Source: UBA6168 sp041741095 (GTDB taxonomy: Bacteria; Bacteroidota; Bacteroidia; Chitinophagales; Saprospiraceae). Taken from it: a DNA stretch of 64,000 nt. How positions within the stretch are numbered: position 1 is the stretch's first letter; each line of letters starts with the position of its first letter. Position numbers and translations under genes: made by a program. The stretch spans positions 1 to 64,000 of the forward strand of contig JBGSKQ010000068.1 in the NCBI GenBank assembly GCA_041741095.1, read 5' to 3'. The notes below the pieces were generated by a model. The model was not told the origin of the DNA, ran no database searches, and worked only from the letters and a program-made list of their open reading frames with translations. Shown piece after piece: positions 43,897-52,501 of the stretch.

Positions 43897-44505
43897 ATGG
43901 GCGATTTAGTAAATATATTTGTCAAGTCCGCTTTCATCGAGAACATGGTGCTGTCCTATTTCATCGGCATGTGTTCTTTCTTGGCAGTTTCCAAATCCGT
44001 CAAAACGGCAGTTGGCCTCGGCGGTGCTGTGATCTTCGTATTGGTGCTGACAGTGCCGATCAACTGGGTGATCAGCGAATTGGTGCTCGGTCCCAACGGC
44101 ATTTTTAAAATGGACTTAACCTTCCTCCGGTTTATTCTTTTCATTGCCACCATCGCCGCTTCGGTGCAGTTGGTGGAAATGGCGGTGGAAAAATACTCCC
44201 CGGCACTGTACAATGCCTTGGGTATTTTCCTGCCATTGATTACGGTGAACTGCGCCATCCTTGGTGCTGCACTGTTCATGGTGGCACGGGAGTACAATTT
44301 TGCCGAAAGCGTGACCTACGGCATCGGTTCAGGGGTAGGTTGGGCGATTGCCATCATTGCCATGGCGGCCATCCGTGAAAAAATCAGGTACAGCGCCATT
44401 CCCGCACCCTTGCGTGGCTTGGGCATCGCTTTCATCCTGACAGGGCTGATGGGCATCGGCTTTATGAGCTTGATGGGCATCAATCCTGGCAAATATTTCA
44501 TGTAA
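43897..44505 (+). CDS. nqrE: Na+-NQR subunit E
   Basis: 202 residues, six membrane helices, family length. It opens KSAFIENMVLSYFIGMCSFL, with the conserved Cys in helix 1, and has LITVNCAILGAALFMV with the second Cys in helix 4. ENMVLS and NCAI are the hallmarks of the NqrE/RnfA family. With NqrD it forms a pseudo-symmetric pair holding the intramembrane iron centre. It lies 78 nt after nqrD in a gap holding an inverted word repeat. Confidence 0.97.
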   Translation: MGDLVNIFVKSAFIENMVLSYFIGMCSFLAVSKSVKTAVGLGGAVIFVLVLTVPINWVISELVLGPNGIFKMDLTFLRFILFIATIAASVQLVEMAVEKYSPALYNALGIFLPLITVNCAILGAALFMVAREYNFAESVTYGIGSGVGWAIAIIAMAAIREKIRYSAIPAPLRGLGIAFILTGLMGIGFMSLMGINPGKYFM

Positions 44506-44572
44506 AATCCGGCAGGGTAGGGCCGTTTTTTTTAAAAAACGCTTATCATGCCCTGTTTGAAATAAACAACAA

Positions 44573-45895
44573 ATGATTTTTCTATTTGATATCCAGTTCG
44601 TGCTGTTTGGGGCTATTGCCTTTACGGTCATCATCCTGTTGCTCACCTTCGGTTTGATTTACGCCCAATCCAAACTGGTGGCGCAGGGCGACGTGAAAAT
44701 CATCATCAATGGTGAGGAAGACAGGCCCTTGATAGTAAAACCGGGCAGTTCCTTGCTGTCGGCGCTCAGCAACCAGAACATCTTCCTGCCCTCGGCCTGC
44801 GGCGGCGGCGGCACCTGCGCCATGTGCAAGTGCCATGTGGATGAAGGCGGCGGCGACGTGCTGCCCACCGAGATGAACCACCTCAACCGCAAACAGGCTG
44901 CCGAGCACATGCGCCTGGCCTGTCAGGTGAAGGTGCGCTCCGACATGAAAATCAGGGTGCCGGAGGAAGTGTTTGGTATCAAAAAATGGGAGTGCGAAGT
45001 GGTTTCCAACTACAACGTGGCCTCTTTCATCAAGGAATTTGTGGTGAAATTGCCGCCCGGTGAACACCTGGAATTTGAAGCGGGCGGCTACATCCAGATA
45101 GACGTGCCGACCATTGAGGTGGACTACAAGAGCATGGATATCACTTCCCATCCACGCATGGGCAAACAGCCGAACGAGTTCCAATCAGAATGGGATAAAT
45201 TCAAGCTCTGGGGTTTGAAAATGAAAAATGAAGAGCCTATTTTCCGTGCCTACTCTATGGCCAATCACCCAGCGGAGGGCAACATTGTGATGCTCAACAT
45301 CCGTGTCGCCACGCCACCCTGGGACAAAGCCAAAAACGGCTGGATGGACGTAAACCCCGGTATCTGCTCTTCTTACATTTTTTCACGCAAACCGGGCGAT
45401 AAGGTGGTAGTTTCCGGCCCTTATGGTGAGTTTTTCATCAAAAAGACCAAAAAAGAAATGGTGTACATCGGTGGTGGTGCAGGTATGGCCCCGCTGCGTT
45501 CGCACTTGTTCCACCTTTTCCATACGCTGAAGACGACCGACCGCAAGGTATCCTTTTGGTATGGTGGCCGTACCAAACGTGAACTGTTCTACATTGAAGA
45601 CTTCAAGGCCATCGAAAAGGAATTCCCGAATTTCAAATTTTACATTGCCCTCGACAACCCGTTGCCAGAGGACAATTGGGTGGAGAAAAAAGACGTCAAC
45701 GACCCGAACGGCGACGGCTTCAAAGGTTTCATCATGCCCGTGCTGTACGAGCAGTACCTGAAAAGCCACCCGGAGCCGGAAGAAGTGGAATACTACTTCT
45801 GCGGCCCGCCGATGATGAACGCCTCCGTCATCAACACCCTGGACAAACTGGGTGTGCCGGAAGAAAACATCTCCTTCGACGACTTTGGTGGTTGA
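44573..45895 (+). CDS. nqrF: Na+-NQR subunit F (NADH-oxidising ferredoxin reductase)
   Basis: 440 residues: one N-terminal helix (about 7-30), a 2Fe-2S ferredoxin domain with ligands C76, C82, C85 and C117 (SACGGGGTCAMC; LACQV), an FAD domain (FRAYSMANHP; EFFIKK), and an NAD-binding domain (YIGGGAGMAPLRSHL; YYFCGPPMMNASV). It takes electrons from NADH and passes them through FAD and the iron-sulfur cluster to the rest of the pump. It is the last gene of the operon, 67 nt after nqrE, with a terminator 33 nt past its stop. It is some 30 residues longer than the Vibrio protein, the extra lying mostly around 185-225. Confidence 0.97.
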   Translation: MIFLFDIQFVLFGAIAFTVIILLLTFGLIYAQSKLVAQGDVKIIINGEEDRPLIVKPGSSLLSALSNQNIFLPSACGGGGTCAMCKCHVDEGGGDVLPTEMNHLNRKQAAEHMRLACQVKVRSDMKIRVPEEVFGIKKWECEVVSNYNVASFIKEFVVKLPPGEHLEFEAGGYIQIDVPTIEVDYKSMDITSHPRMGKQPNEFQSEWDKFKLWGLKMKNEEPIFRAYSMANHPAEGNIVMLNIRVATPPWDKAKNGWMDVNPGICSSYIFSRKPGDKVVVSGPYGEFFIKKTKKEMVYIGGGAGMAPLRSHLFHLFHTLKTTDRKVSFWYGGRTKRELFYIEDFKAIEKEFPNFKFYIALDNPLPEDNWVEKKDVNDPNGDGFKGFIMPVLYEQYLKSHPEPEEVEYYFCGPPMMNASVINTLDKLGVPEENISFDDFGG

Positions 45896-45928
45896 TAGGC
45901 GATTGTTGGATAAACTATGTAATGAGAT

Positions 45929-45965
45929 GAAAGGCCATCCCGGGTTGGGGTGGCCTTTCTGATTT
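45929..45965 (+). terminator. intrinsic terminator of the nqr operon
   Basis: GAAAGGCCATCCC (45929-45941) pairs with GGGGTGGCCTTTC (45947-45959), one G-T pair, 5-nt loop, then TGATTT. The T-run is short, so strength is uncertain. The remaining 45966-46226 shows nothing else. Confidence 0.75.
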
Positions 45966-46226
45966 AAAGGAATATCTGGAGTCTATCTGTCTATTCCTAA
46001 AATAATGTGAGGTTTGGATTACGGATTGGCTTTTATGGGTTTGATAACCCGCTCTCTCGACAGATTCCGTTTTCATTCGTTCTGTCATCAACTTTTTCAA
46101 AAAATATTGATTATCAATAACTTACAAAAATGCTAATCCAAACGTCAATTTAAATTGTGTAACAACCTTGCCTTTCGAACAACAGGTGGTGGGCCAGTGG
46201 GATAGTCTTTAACTTGCAACAACTGT

Positions 46227-46490
46227 TCAAAAATCAAAAAATCTGAAGGCTATTCCAACAGCAAAGTTGATAATACAACAGAACACTAAAACTAAATTCC
46301 CTAAAGACTTTTGCAGCCAACTAAGTAGCAAATAAATGACTAAGGTAATGAGTCCTATAATTGGAGGGAAATAGTAATTGGCTAATGCCCCTAACTCTAA
46401 CTTGTTTAAGTCAGGATGGGTTAATGCCAAAGCCCAAGAAATAGCTATAGTAATTGTAATAATTACTAAATGAATCAGTTTTTGTTTCAT
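46227..46490 (-). CDS. small three-span membrane protein, function unknown
   Basis: 87 residues from the ATG at 46490 (a Met nine codons earlier, 46517, is also in frame). Three hydrophobic segments: about 4-22 (LIHLVIITITIAISWALAL), 36-57 and 61-82. It ends in the aromatic tail FRFFDF. No family is recognised. The gene is AT-rich compared with the nqr genes. It lies downstream of the interrupted beta-barrel gene on the same strand with a 258-nt gap. It could be real or a decaying fragment; composition and the full set of helices favour a real gene. Confidence 0.6.
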   Translation of the reverse strand: MKQKLIHLVIITITIAISWALALTHPDLNKLELGALANYYFPPIIGLITLVIYLLLSWLQKSLGNLVLVFCCIINFAVGIAFRFFDF

Positions 46491-46748
46491 TAATCCCGGT
46501 TGTTTCAATTCTTCCAACGCCCATCTGTCAAATCCCAGCGTTTAGTCAATGTAAAAATACCACAGTTCCAGCAAGTGTTCGATGCAGCGGCACTTGCAAC
46601 AAGTAAAGTTTTCTTCAGCGAGAGCTGCATATCTCAATTCTTGCTGAACATATAATTTGAGAAAGGTACAAAACTATGGTTTGAATTTGAGGCTCTGGGA
46701 GACTTGCAGTAACTGGGACAACAGTAGCAGTGCTAATAGAATTATGAC

Positions 46749-47378
46749 CTAAATTTTCACCATGAGCGACACCATCAATTCATGCCCGACGAACACTTTA
46801 GACTGGGAACTACCGCTGGCATCTGCTGAGACAAGATTATATTTTATTATCGCACAATCAAGTCCAATTTTGAAACGATTGGCCAGCCAATACGCAGGCG
46901 CAATCCCAAATACAAAGTCAAGGCCCTGTGTCCTTATTCCATCATTTTGAAAATTTAGATTTCGCTCAATATTTTCATCGCTATATTTCCCAGAGATGGC
47001 ATACCCCATCGTTACGCCTGTAAACGCAGCTATTTCTAATGATTTAATTCAGTAATAAGCTTCCAATTGCCCGTCTATTTCCCAATATGTGACGGAATAC
47101 ATACGTTCAATCGGGTCGTTGAAAAAATCATGGCCTTTAATCTTGCTGGCTTTTTTATTGGCAAAAAGCCCGGTCTTTACCCGCAGATAATTGTTCACAT
47201 AGAACTTTAATGGCCAGCCGAACCTTACACCGGGCCGGTAATCACCATTTTCGCTACTATAAATGCCCTGCATTTGGTAGAGGTTCGGGCCACCCGCCAC
47301 ACCGATTTCCATTTGGGCGGAAAGCCGGGTGCTTAAGGCGGCAACCATGCATATTATTAGGAAAGCTTTATTGTCCAT
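46749..47378 (-). pseudogene. outer-membrane beta-barrel protein interrupted by one in-frame TGA
   Basis: The frame opens MDNKAFLIICMVAALSTRL with a signal peptide (ends LSAQ) and barrel strands (MEIGVAGGPNLYQMQGIY; NYLRVKTGLFANKK) for 109 residues to WEIDGQLEAYY. It then meets TGA at 47051-47049 and continues in the same frame for 99 more residues with typical barrel strands (FVFGIAPAYWLANRFKIGLD; HELMVSLMVKI). Together the halves make a normal PorT-like barrel of about 209 residues, so a single nonsense change has split it. A sequencing error is the main alternative. It has a promoter-like pair upstream (47440-47471). Confidence 0.75.
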
Positions 47379-47439
47379 AATTTTTAATAATTATCGTTCT
47401 GGTAGTTTGATGCACATGGCAAAAAGGTTATCGGCCGTA

Positions 47440-47471
47440 TAAAGATACCCCAAAATCGGGGTTTATGGCAA
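47440..47471 (-). promoter_or_regulatory. promoter-like TTG-N21-TATCTTTA
   Basis: On the minus strand TTG (47471-47469) and TATCTTTA (47447-47440), one base off TAnnTTTG, with 21-nt spacing. It lies 62 nt before the interrupted barrel gene. Confidence 0.4.
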
Positions 47472-47597
47472 CCCCTATCAGAAAATTGGCACCTGGAAAT
47501 CCTTTCTTCCGGGATTATGTATAGTATTGACGGATTGTCCATTTGAAATAAGGGTTATGCCCACTATACTTTTTTGAAAATGTCGTTGCATTTAACA

Positions 47598-47635
47598 GAA
47601 AAGGCCCGGCGGGATGCTTCCCGCCAGGCCTTTTC
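47598..47635 (-). terminator. intrinsic terminator of the symporter gene
   Basis: GAAAAGGCC plus GGCGGGA pair with TCCCGCC plus GGCCTTTTC (one mismatch) across a TGCT loop. On the minus strand the stem's own end supplies TTTTC. It lies 21 nt past the symporter stop. Confidence 0.85.
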
Positions 47636-47655
47636 AATTTTATCCTAAAAAGCCA

Positions 47656-49332
47656 CTACCAGAACATGGCATATAGCATCACGAGAATTAGACAAATAAT
47701 GGTAGCGCTGATGTTGAAAGCTGGCCCAGTGGCGAACAGTTGTTTCGACAGCGGAATCCCTTTTTCGTGGTCGGCCCCTTTATTTTCAGTGTAGCTGATT
47801 ACCACCATGATCAACATGGTGAGGAGGCAAGTCCACAGCATTTGTTGTAGGAAAGGCAATGTCAAAAAGAAGGAACTTTCAGACCAAGCATTTGGTGCTA
47901 CCTTGAAGTACATGGCGATTGGGATGGACAACAACACGCCCCAGATGGCGGCATTGTTCGTTGTTTTTTTCCAAAACAAACCCAGCATAAAGACAGCGAG
48001 GATGCCTGGGCTGACAACGCCCGTGTATTCCTGGATGTACTGGAAAACCTGGCCCAAGTTGCCAAGTTGCGGAGCCAAAATGATGGCAATTACAAGCGAA
48101 ACGGCAGCAGTCATGCGGCCCACGTTCACGATTTTGCGCTCGCTGGCACCTTTTCCAAAATAGGGTTTGTAAATATCCATCGTAAAAATAGTGGCCGTCG
48201 AGTTCAACATGGAAGCCAGCGATGAAACGATAGCTGCGGCCAATGCTGCCAGGACAAGGCCCTTTAGCCCAGTCGGGATGAATGACTTGACAAGCCAGGG
48301 ATAAGCACTGTCGCTGATGAAGTTGCCATTTCTGCCAATAAAGGAAGGATCGACAGATTGCGCAGTGACGACGCCATCGGGCCCAGCATTCATCACATAG
48401 GCCACGATACCTGGAATGACGACGACCAGCGGCATCAACAATTTTAGAAATGCGGCGAAGGCAATGCCTTTTTGCGCTTCGGCGAGGCTCTTGGCGGCCA
48501 GGGTACGTTGGATGATGTACTGGTTGAAGCCCCAATAATACAGGTTGGCAATCCACATACCGCCCAGCAGCACGGCCAGGCCCGGCAGATCCCACCATGC
48601 GTCTTTGCCGTCAGGGGTGATGATTTCCCCTTGTTCGAGGATCATCGAAAACTTGGCGGGCACTTTTTCAATCAAAGTTTGGAAACCCGAAATGATGCCC
48701 CCATCAGGGGAAACATGGGACAAGGCAATGAAAGTAGTGACCAAGCCGCCAATCACCAGCAATACCACCTGCACCACATCCGTCCAGGCCACGGCGGAAA
48801 GGCCGCCCCACAAGGAATATGCCGCTGCAAAAAGCGCCAAACCGATGATGGAATACATCAGGGTGGAGCCATCGCCAGCACCCAAAATGGTATCGAGCGC
48901 CTTCGCTCCCAGATAGAGGACGGAGGTGAGGTTGACGAATATAAATAGTGCAATCCAGAAGACGGCGAGTATGGTTTTCAGGTTGGTGCTATATCTTTTT
49001 TCCACGAACTCTGGAATGGTGTACAAACCCTTTTTGATAAAAATAGGCAGGAAAAACTTGCCCACGATGAGCAAGGACAGTGCGGCCATCCATTCGTAAG
49101 AGGCAATGGCCAAGCCAATGGCGAAACCAGAGCCTGACATGCCGATGAACTGCTCCGCCGAAATGTTGGCGGCTATGAGCGATGACCCAATAGCCCACCA
49201 GGGCAGGGATTTGCTGGCCAAAAAATAATCTTCGGCAGTCTTGCCCCCTTTCCTCGACACCCAGAGGCCGATGAACATGATAAGGGCTGCATAACCGATA
49301 AAAACCACATAGTCTAATGTCCCGAAATGCAT
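47656..49332 (-). CDS. sodium:solute symporter (SSS family, SGLT-like)
   Basis: 558 residues from the ATG at 49332; an upstream in-frame start (49416) adds 28 non-hydrophobic residues and is less likely. Fourteen or so membrane helices. It opens FGTLDYVVFIGYAALIMFIG and has the SSS signature around GGKTAEDYFLASKSLPWWAIGSSLIAANISAEQFIGMSG (about 28-66). The Ser-Ser-Met core of the Na2 site is suggested by IVSSLASMLNSTATIFTMD (about 367-385). Sequence and length resemble vSGLT-type sugar carriers. It imports a sugar or related solute with Na+, which fits the sodium-pumping NQR encoded nearby; the substrate is unknown. Confidence 0.93.
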   Translation of the reverse strand: MHFGTLDYVVFIGYAALIMFIGLWVSRKGGKTAEDYFLASKSLPWWAIGSSLIAANISAEQFIGMSGSGFAIGLAIASYEWMAALSLLIVGKFFLPIFIKKGLYTIPEFVEKRYSTNLKTILAVFWIALFIFVNLTSVLYLGAKALDTILGAGDGSTLMYSIIGLALFAAAYSLWGGLSAVAWTDVVQVVLLVIGGLVTTFIALSHVSPDGGIISGFQTLIEKVPAKFSMILEQGEIITPDGKDAWWDLPGLAVLLGGMWIANLYYWGFNQYIIQRTLAAKSLAEAQKGIAFAAFLKLLMPLVVVIPGIVAYVMNAGPDGVVTAQSVDPSFIGRNGNFISDSAYPWLVKSFIPTGLKGLVLAALAAAIVSSLASMLNSTATIFTMDIYKPYFGKGASERKIVNVGRMTAAVSLVIAIILAPQLGNLGQVFQYIQEYTGVVSPGILAVFMLGLFWKKTTNNAAIWGVLLSIPIAMYFKVAPNAWSESSFFLTLPFLQQMLWTCLLTMLIMVVISYTENKGADHEKGIPLSKQLFATGPAFNISATIICLILVMLYAMFW

Positions 49333-49554
49333 AGTTGTAAGTTGGTTGGTGATTGGTTTGACAGAATCTGCCCGAAAGAAAGGGAAAAGGTGGGGGGATG
49401 CAAAATTTTTTTTCAATACTAGCTATTATACGGAAGTTTACTCAGACGCACTCCGTACTTTGATTACATTTTGACCAATTCAGAACAAACGGCCATGCCC
49501 TGTGTTTTCCCCAAAGTTTGCACTTTTGCCAAAACAACCACCTCAACAATTTAC

Positions 49555-51024
49555 ATGAAAAAAGCAAAAACACTGGGCGAGTTGAAAGCCTCCGGCTATC
49601 GGCCCCGCTCCATCAAGGATGAGCTCAGGGAAAATTTAATCCAAAAACTCAAAAAGAAAGAAGCCGTCTTCGAGGGCATTTATGGCTTTGAAGATACCGT
49701 GCTGCCTGACATCGAGCGGGCCGTTCTTTCACGTCACAACATGGTGCTGCTCGGCCTGCGGGGGCAGGCGAAGACCCGCATCGCCCGTATGCTCGTCCAC
49801 CTCCTCGACGAATACATGCCTATCGTGGCTGGCAGCGAGTTGAACGACGATCCGCTCCATCCCATTTCCCGCTTTGCCGTTGATTTGATTGAAGAAAAAG
49901 GCGACAACACGCCCATCGAATGGGTACACCGCAACGAGCGTTACGTGGAAAAACTCGCCACCCCCGACGTGAGCGTGGCCGACCTCGTGGGCGACGTGGA
50001 CCCCATCAAAGCGGCCACTTTGAAACTGCCCTATTCCGATGAGCGGGTCATCCATTTTGGCCTGATACCCCGCTCGCACCGCAGCATTTTTGTCATCAAC
50101 GAACTGCCCGATTTGCAGGCGAGGATTCAGGTGGCGCTGTTCAATATTTTACAGGAAGGCGACATGCAGATCAGGGGCTTCAAGCTCCGCTTGCCGCTCG
50201 ACATACAGTTTATGTTCACGGCCAATCCAGAGGATTATACCAATCGGGGCAGCATCATCACTCCGCTGAAAGACCGCATCGAAAGCCAGATTTTGACGCA
50301 CTATCCACGTAGCATAGAGGTGGCGAGGACGATTACGCAACAAGAGGCGGACCTCGCACCAGAACAAAAAAAATCGGTGGCAGTGCCCGAACTGCTGCAA
50401 GTGCTGTTGGAACAAATTTCATTCACCGCCCGTGAAAGCGAATTGGTGGACGAAAAAAGCGGCGTGTCGGCCCGACTCAGCATATCAGGCTACGAGAACC
50501 TGGTGAGCACCGCCGAGCGCCGCATGTACATCAACAGCGAAAAATCAACGACGGCGAGAATTACGGATTTTTGGGGCGTCATCCCCGCCATCACGGGCAA
50601 GGTGGAACTGGTGTACGAGGGCGAACAGGAAGGCCCTTACGCCGTTGCGCTCCACCTCATTGGAGAGGCGGTGAAAGAGCAGTTTTTGAAATATTTCCCC
50701 AATCCCGATAAAGTAGGAAAGCGACCAGAGAGAGATCCCTATGGCATCATAAAAGCTTGGTTTGCAGGGGGCAATGAGATTAGTTTAATGAACGACTGCT
50801 CTGATCAGGAGTACAAAAAAGCCCTCGACAAGGTGGCTGGTCTGAAGCGTTTGGCCGAAGGTTACAATGCACCAAAAAGTGAACTATATCCGTACATGGA
50901 ACTCATCCTGCACGGTTTGTCTGAGTTCAATGTCATCAACCGCAATTTGGTGGACGCTTCCCTTTCTTTCAATGACGCCTTGGCGGGGATGCTGCGGGAA
51001 GACGACGATGACCAGTTAAATTGA
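49555..51024 (+). CDS. MoxR/magnesium-chelatase-I-like AAA+ ATPase
   Basis: 489 residues from the ATG at 49555 (a TTG-type start at 49471 would add 28 residues without family character). Walker A is the MoxR-type GLRGQAKTRIA, Walker B-like RSIFVINELPDLQARIQVAL, then the beta-hairpin insert DMQIRGFKLRLPLDIQFMFT and sensor-1 TANPEDYTNRGSIITPL. It is cytoplasmic. MoxR ATPases usually act as chaperones with a von Willebrand A-domain partner encoded next door; here the following gene is DUF1684 and no VWA gene is present. The C-terminal 100 residues (helical, acidic end REDDDDQLN) are longer than in MoxR and resemble the Bacteroidota ChlI-like group. Confidence 0.88.
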   Translation: MKKAKTLGELKASGYRPRSIKDELRENLIQKLKKKEAVFEGIYGFEDTVLPDIERAVLSRHNMVLLGLRGQAKTRIARMLVHLLDEYMPIVAGSELNDDPLHPISRFAVDLIEEKGDNTPIEWVHRNERYVEKLATPDVSVADLVGDVDPIKAATLKLPYSDERVIHFGLIPRSHRSIFVINELPDLQARIQVALFNILQEGDMQIRGFKLRLPLDIQFMFTANPEDYTNRGSIITPLKDRIESQILTHYPRSIEVARTITQQEADLAPEQKKSVAVPELLQVLLEQISFTARESELVDEKSGVSARLSISGYENLVSTAERRMYINSEKSTTARITDFWGVIPAITGKVELVYEGEQEGPYAVALHLIGEAVKEQFLKYFPNPDKVGKRPERDPYGIIKAWFAGGNEISLMNDCSDQEYKKALDKVAGLKRLAEGYNAPKSELYPYMELILHGLSEFNVINRNLVDASLSFNDALAGMLREDDDDQLN

Positions 51025-51046
51025 TGAATTATACCTTTCCAACAAC

Positions 51047-51664
51047 ATGGTAAAACTGTTTTGTTTATCCGCAATTTTGATTTTAGCTGGGCCCACTTTT
51101 GCGCAGCAATCTGATTTTGAACAAGAAATCACGCAGCATCGGGAAGCCTATAAAAAGGATTTCCTCGCCGATGAGCGCTCGCCCTTGAAAAAAAGAAACC
51201 TGGACAAATTGCGCTTTTTTGAGCCAGATGAAGCATACAAAGTCAAGTTTACCTTGCAACTGACGCCTGACGAAAAGCCTTTTGAAATGCCAACTTCCAG
51301 CGGCAAGACAAAGCCCTTCCGCAAATACGGTGTCCTGCATTTTGAAATCAATGGGAATCCGTGCCAGTTGGCCGTTTTTCAAAACCTTGGCCTGCGCAAC
51401 ATGCCGCAATATGCGCAGCACTTGTTCCTGCCTTTCCGTGATTTGACCAACGACGAAACGACCTACGGCGGTGGCCGCTATATTGATTTGACCATGGGCG
51501 ATATGGATGTGGAAAATCCCGTAATTGATTTCAATAAATGCTACAATCCTTGGTGCCATTATTCGGATGGCTATAATTGCCCAATTCCGCCCTCGGAGAA
51601 CACTTTGAATGTGGCCATTGAGGCGGGGGAAAAATTGTGGGAAGGAAAGAAAAAGCACAAGTAG
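51047..51664 (+). CDS. DUF1684 exported protein
   Basis: 205 residues. Signal peptide about 1-19 (ends TFAQ). DUF1684 core: FLADERSPLKKRNLDKLRFF, KPFRKYGVLHFEINGNPCQL, FLPFRDLTNDETTYGGGRYI and the closing FNKCYNPWCHYSDGYNCPIPP, with a cluster of conserved Cys, Tyr and His residues. The function of the family is not established. It starts 22 nt after the ATPase gene and is followed 15 nt later by the metal-receptor gene, so the three are probably cotranscribed. Export to the periplasm or beyond is inferred from the signal. Confidence 0.9.
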   Translation: MVKLFCLSAILILAGPTFAQQSDFEQEITQHREAYKKDFLADERSPLKKRNLDKLRFFEPDEAYKVKFTLQLTPDEKPFEMPTSSGKTKPFRKYGVLHFEINGNPCQLAVFQNLGLRNMPQYAQHLFLPFRDLTNDETTYGGGRYIDLTMGDMDVENPVIDFNKCYNPWCHYSDGYNCPIPPSENTLNVAIEAGEKLWEGKKKHK

Positions 51665-51679
51665 TTATTCAAATTAACC

Positions 51680-52501
51680 ATGCATTTCATAGACCAAATG
51701 GGCCGTATTGTTGAATTGACCTTCCCGCCCCGGCGCATCGTTTCCATCGTCCCTTCACAAACAGAATTGCTCTTTGACCTCGGCCTGGACGAAGAAGTGG
51801 CCGGCATCACCAAATTCTGCGTTCATCCAGTTGAAAAGTGGAAAGAAAAACCAAGGGTTGGCGGCACAAAAAAGCTCCATTTGGATAAAATAGCAGCACT
51901 GCAACCCGACCTCATCATTGGCAACAAAGAAGAAAACGACCGCCTGCAAATTGAACAATTAGAAAAAGAATACCCAGTTTGGATGAGCGATATCGCTACG
52001 CTCGAAGATGCCTTGGAAATGATTGCAGCCATTGGTACAATCACCGGCAGGGCAACCGAAGCGTCGGCTCTTTTTGAAAAAATAAAAACTGCTTTCCATC
52101 AACTCGCCACCAACTACTCACCAATCACTGATTGCCAATCACCATTAACCGCCTTCCTCATTTGGAAAAACCCCTGTATGGTGGCCGCCAGCGGCACTTT
52201 TATCCATGATATGCTGGCCAAAATGGGCTTGCAAAATGTATTTTCACAAAAAACACGCTACCCTGAAACGACGTTGGAAGAACTGGCCAAACTACAGCCG
52301 GAGGTCATTCTGCTATCGTCCGAGCCTTTTCCGTTCAAGGAAAAACATGTAGAAGAATTTCGGCGGCATTGTCCCGCAGCCGTCATAAAGTTGGTGGACG
52401 GCGAAATGTTCTCCTGGTATGGCAGCCGATTGTTGCTGGCTGCCCCTTATTTCGCTAAATTGCGGCTCGAAATTGGCCATGCGCTTGAAAAAATAATCTG
52501 A
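51680..52501 (+). CDS. BtuF/FepB-like helical-backbone metal receptor without signal peptide
   Basis: 273 residues with the two-lobed class III substrate-binding fold: RRIVSIVPSQTELLFDLGL (lobe 1), LQPDLIIGNKEEN, the long linking helix, and in lobe 2 TTLEELAKLQPEVILLSSEP. Family members bind cobalamin, haem or ferric siderophores. There is no signal peptide or lipobox, so as written it would be cytoplasmic, and no ABC permease or ATPase gene is adjacent. Residues about 146-155 (NYSPITDCQS) are encoded by a CCAATCACTGATTGCCAATC-type word repeat (52120-52146) in a surface loop. The stop codon overlaps the start of the subtilase gene by one base (TGATG). Confidence 0.88.
   Translation: MHFIDQMGRIVELTFPPRRIVSIVPSQTELLFDLGLDEEVAGITKFCVHPVEKWKEKPRVGGTKKLHLDKIAALQPDLIIGNKEENDRLQIEQLEKEYPVWMSDIATLEDALEMIAAIGTITGRATEASALFEKIKTAFHQLATNYSPITDCQSPLTAFLIWKNPCMVAASGTFIHDMLAKMGLQNVFSQKTRYPETTLEELAKLQPEVILLSSEPFPFKEKHVEEFRRHCPAAVIKLVDGEMFSWYGSRLLLAAPYFAKLRLEIGHALEKII

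Noticed and set aside
47049..47051. TGA as selenocysteine codon
   Set aside because: The family has no Cys/Sec at this barrel position and no SECIS-like hairpin follows; a nonsense mutation is simpler.
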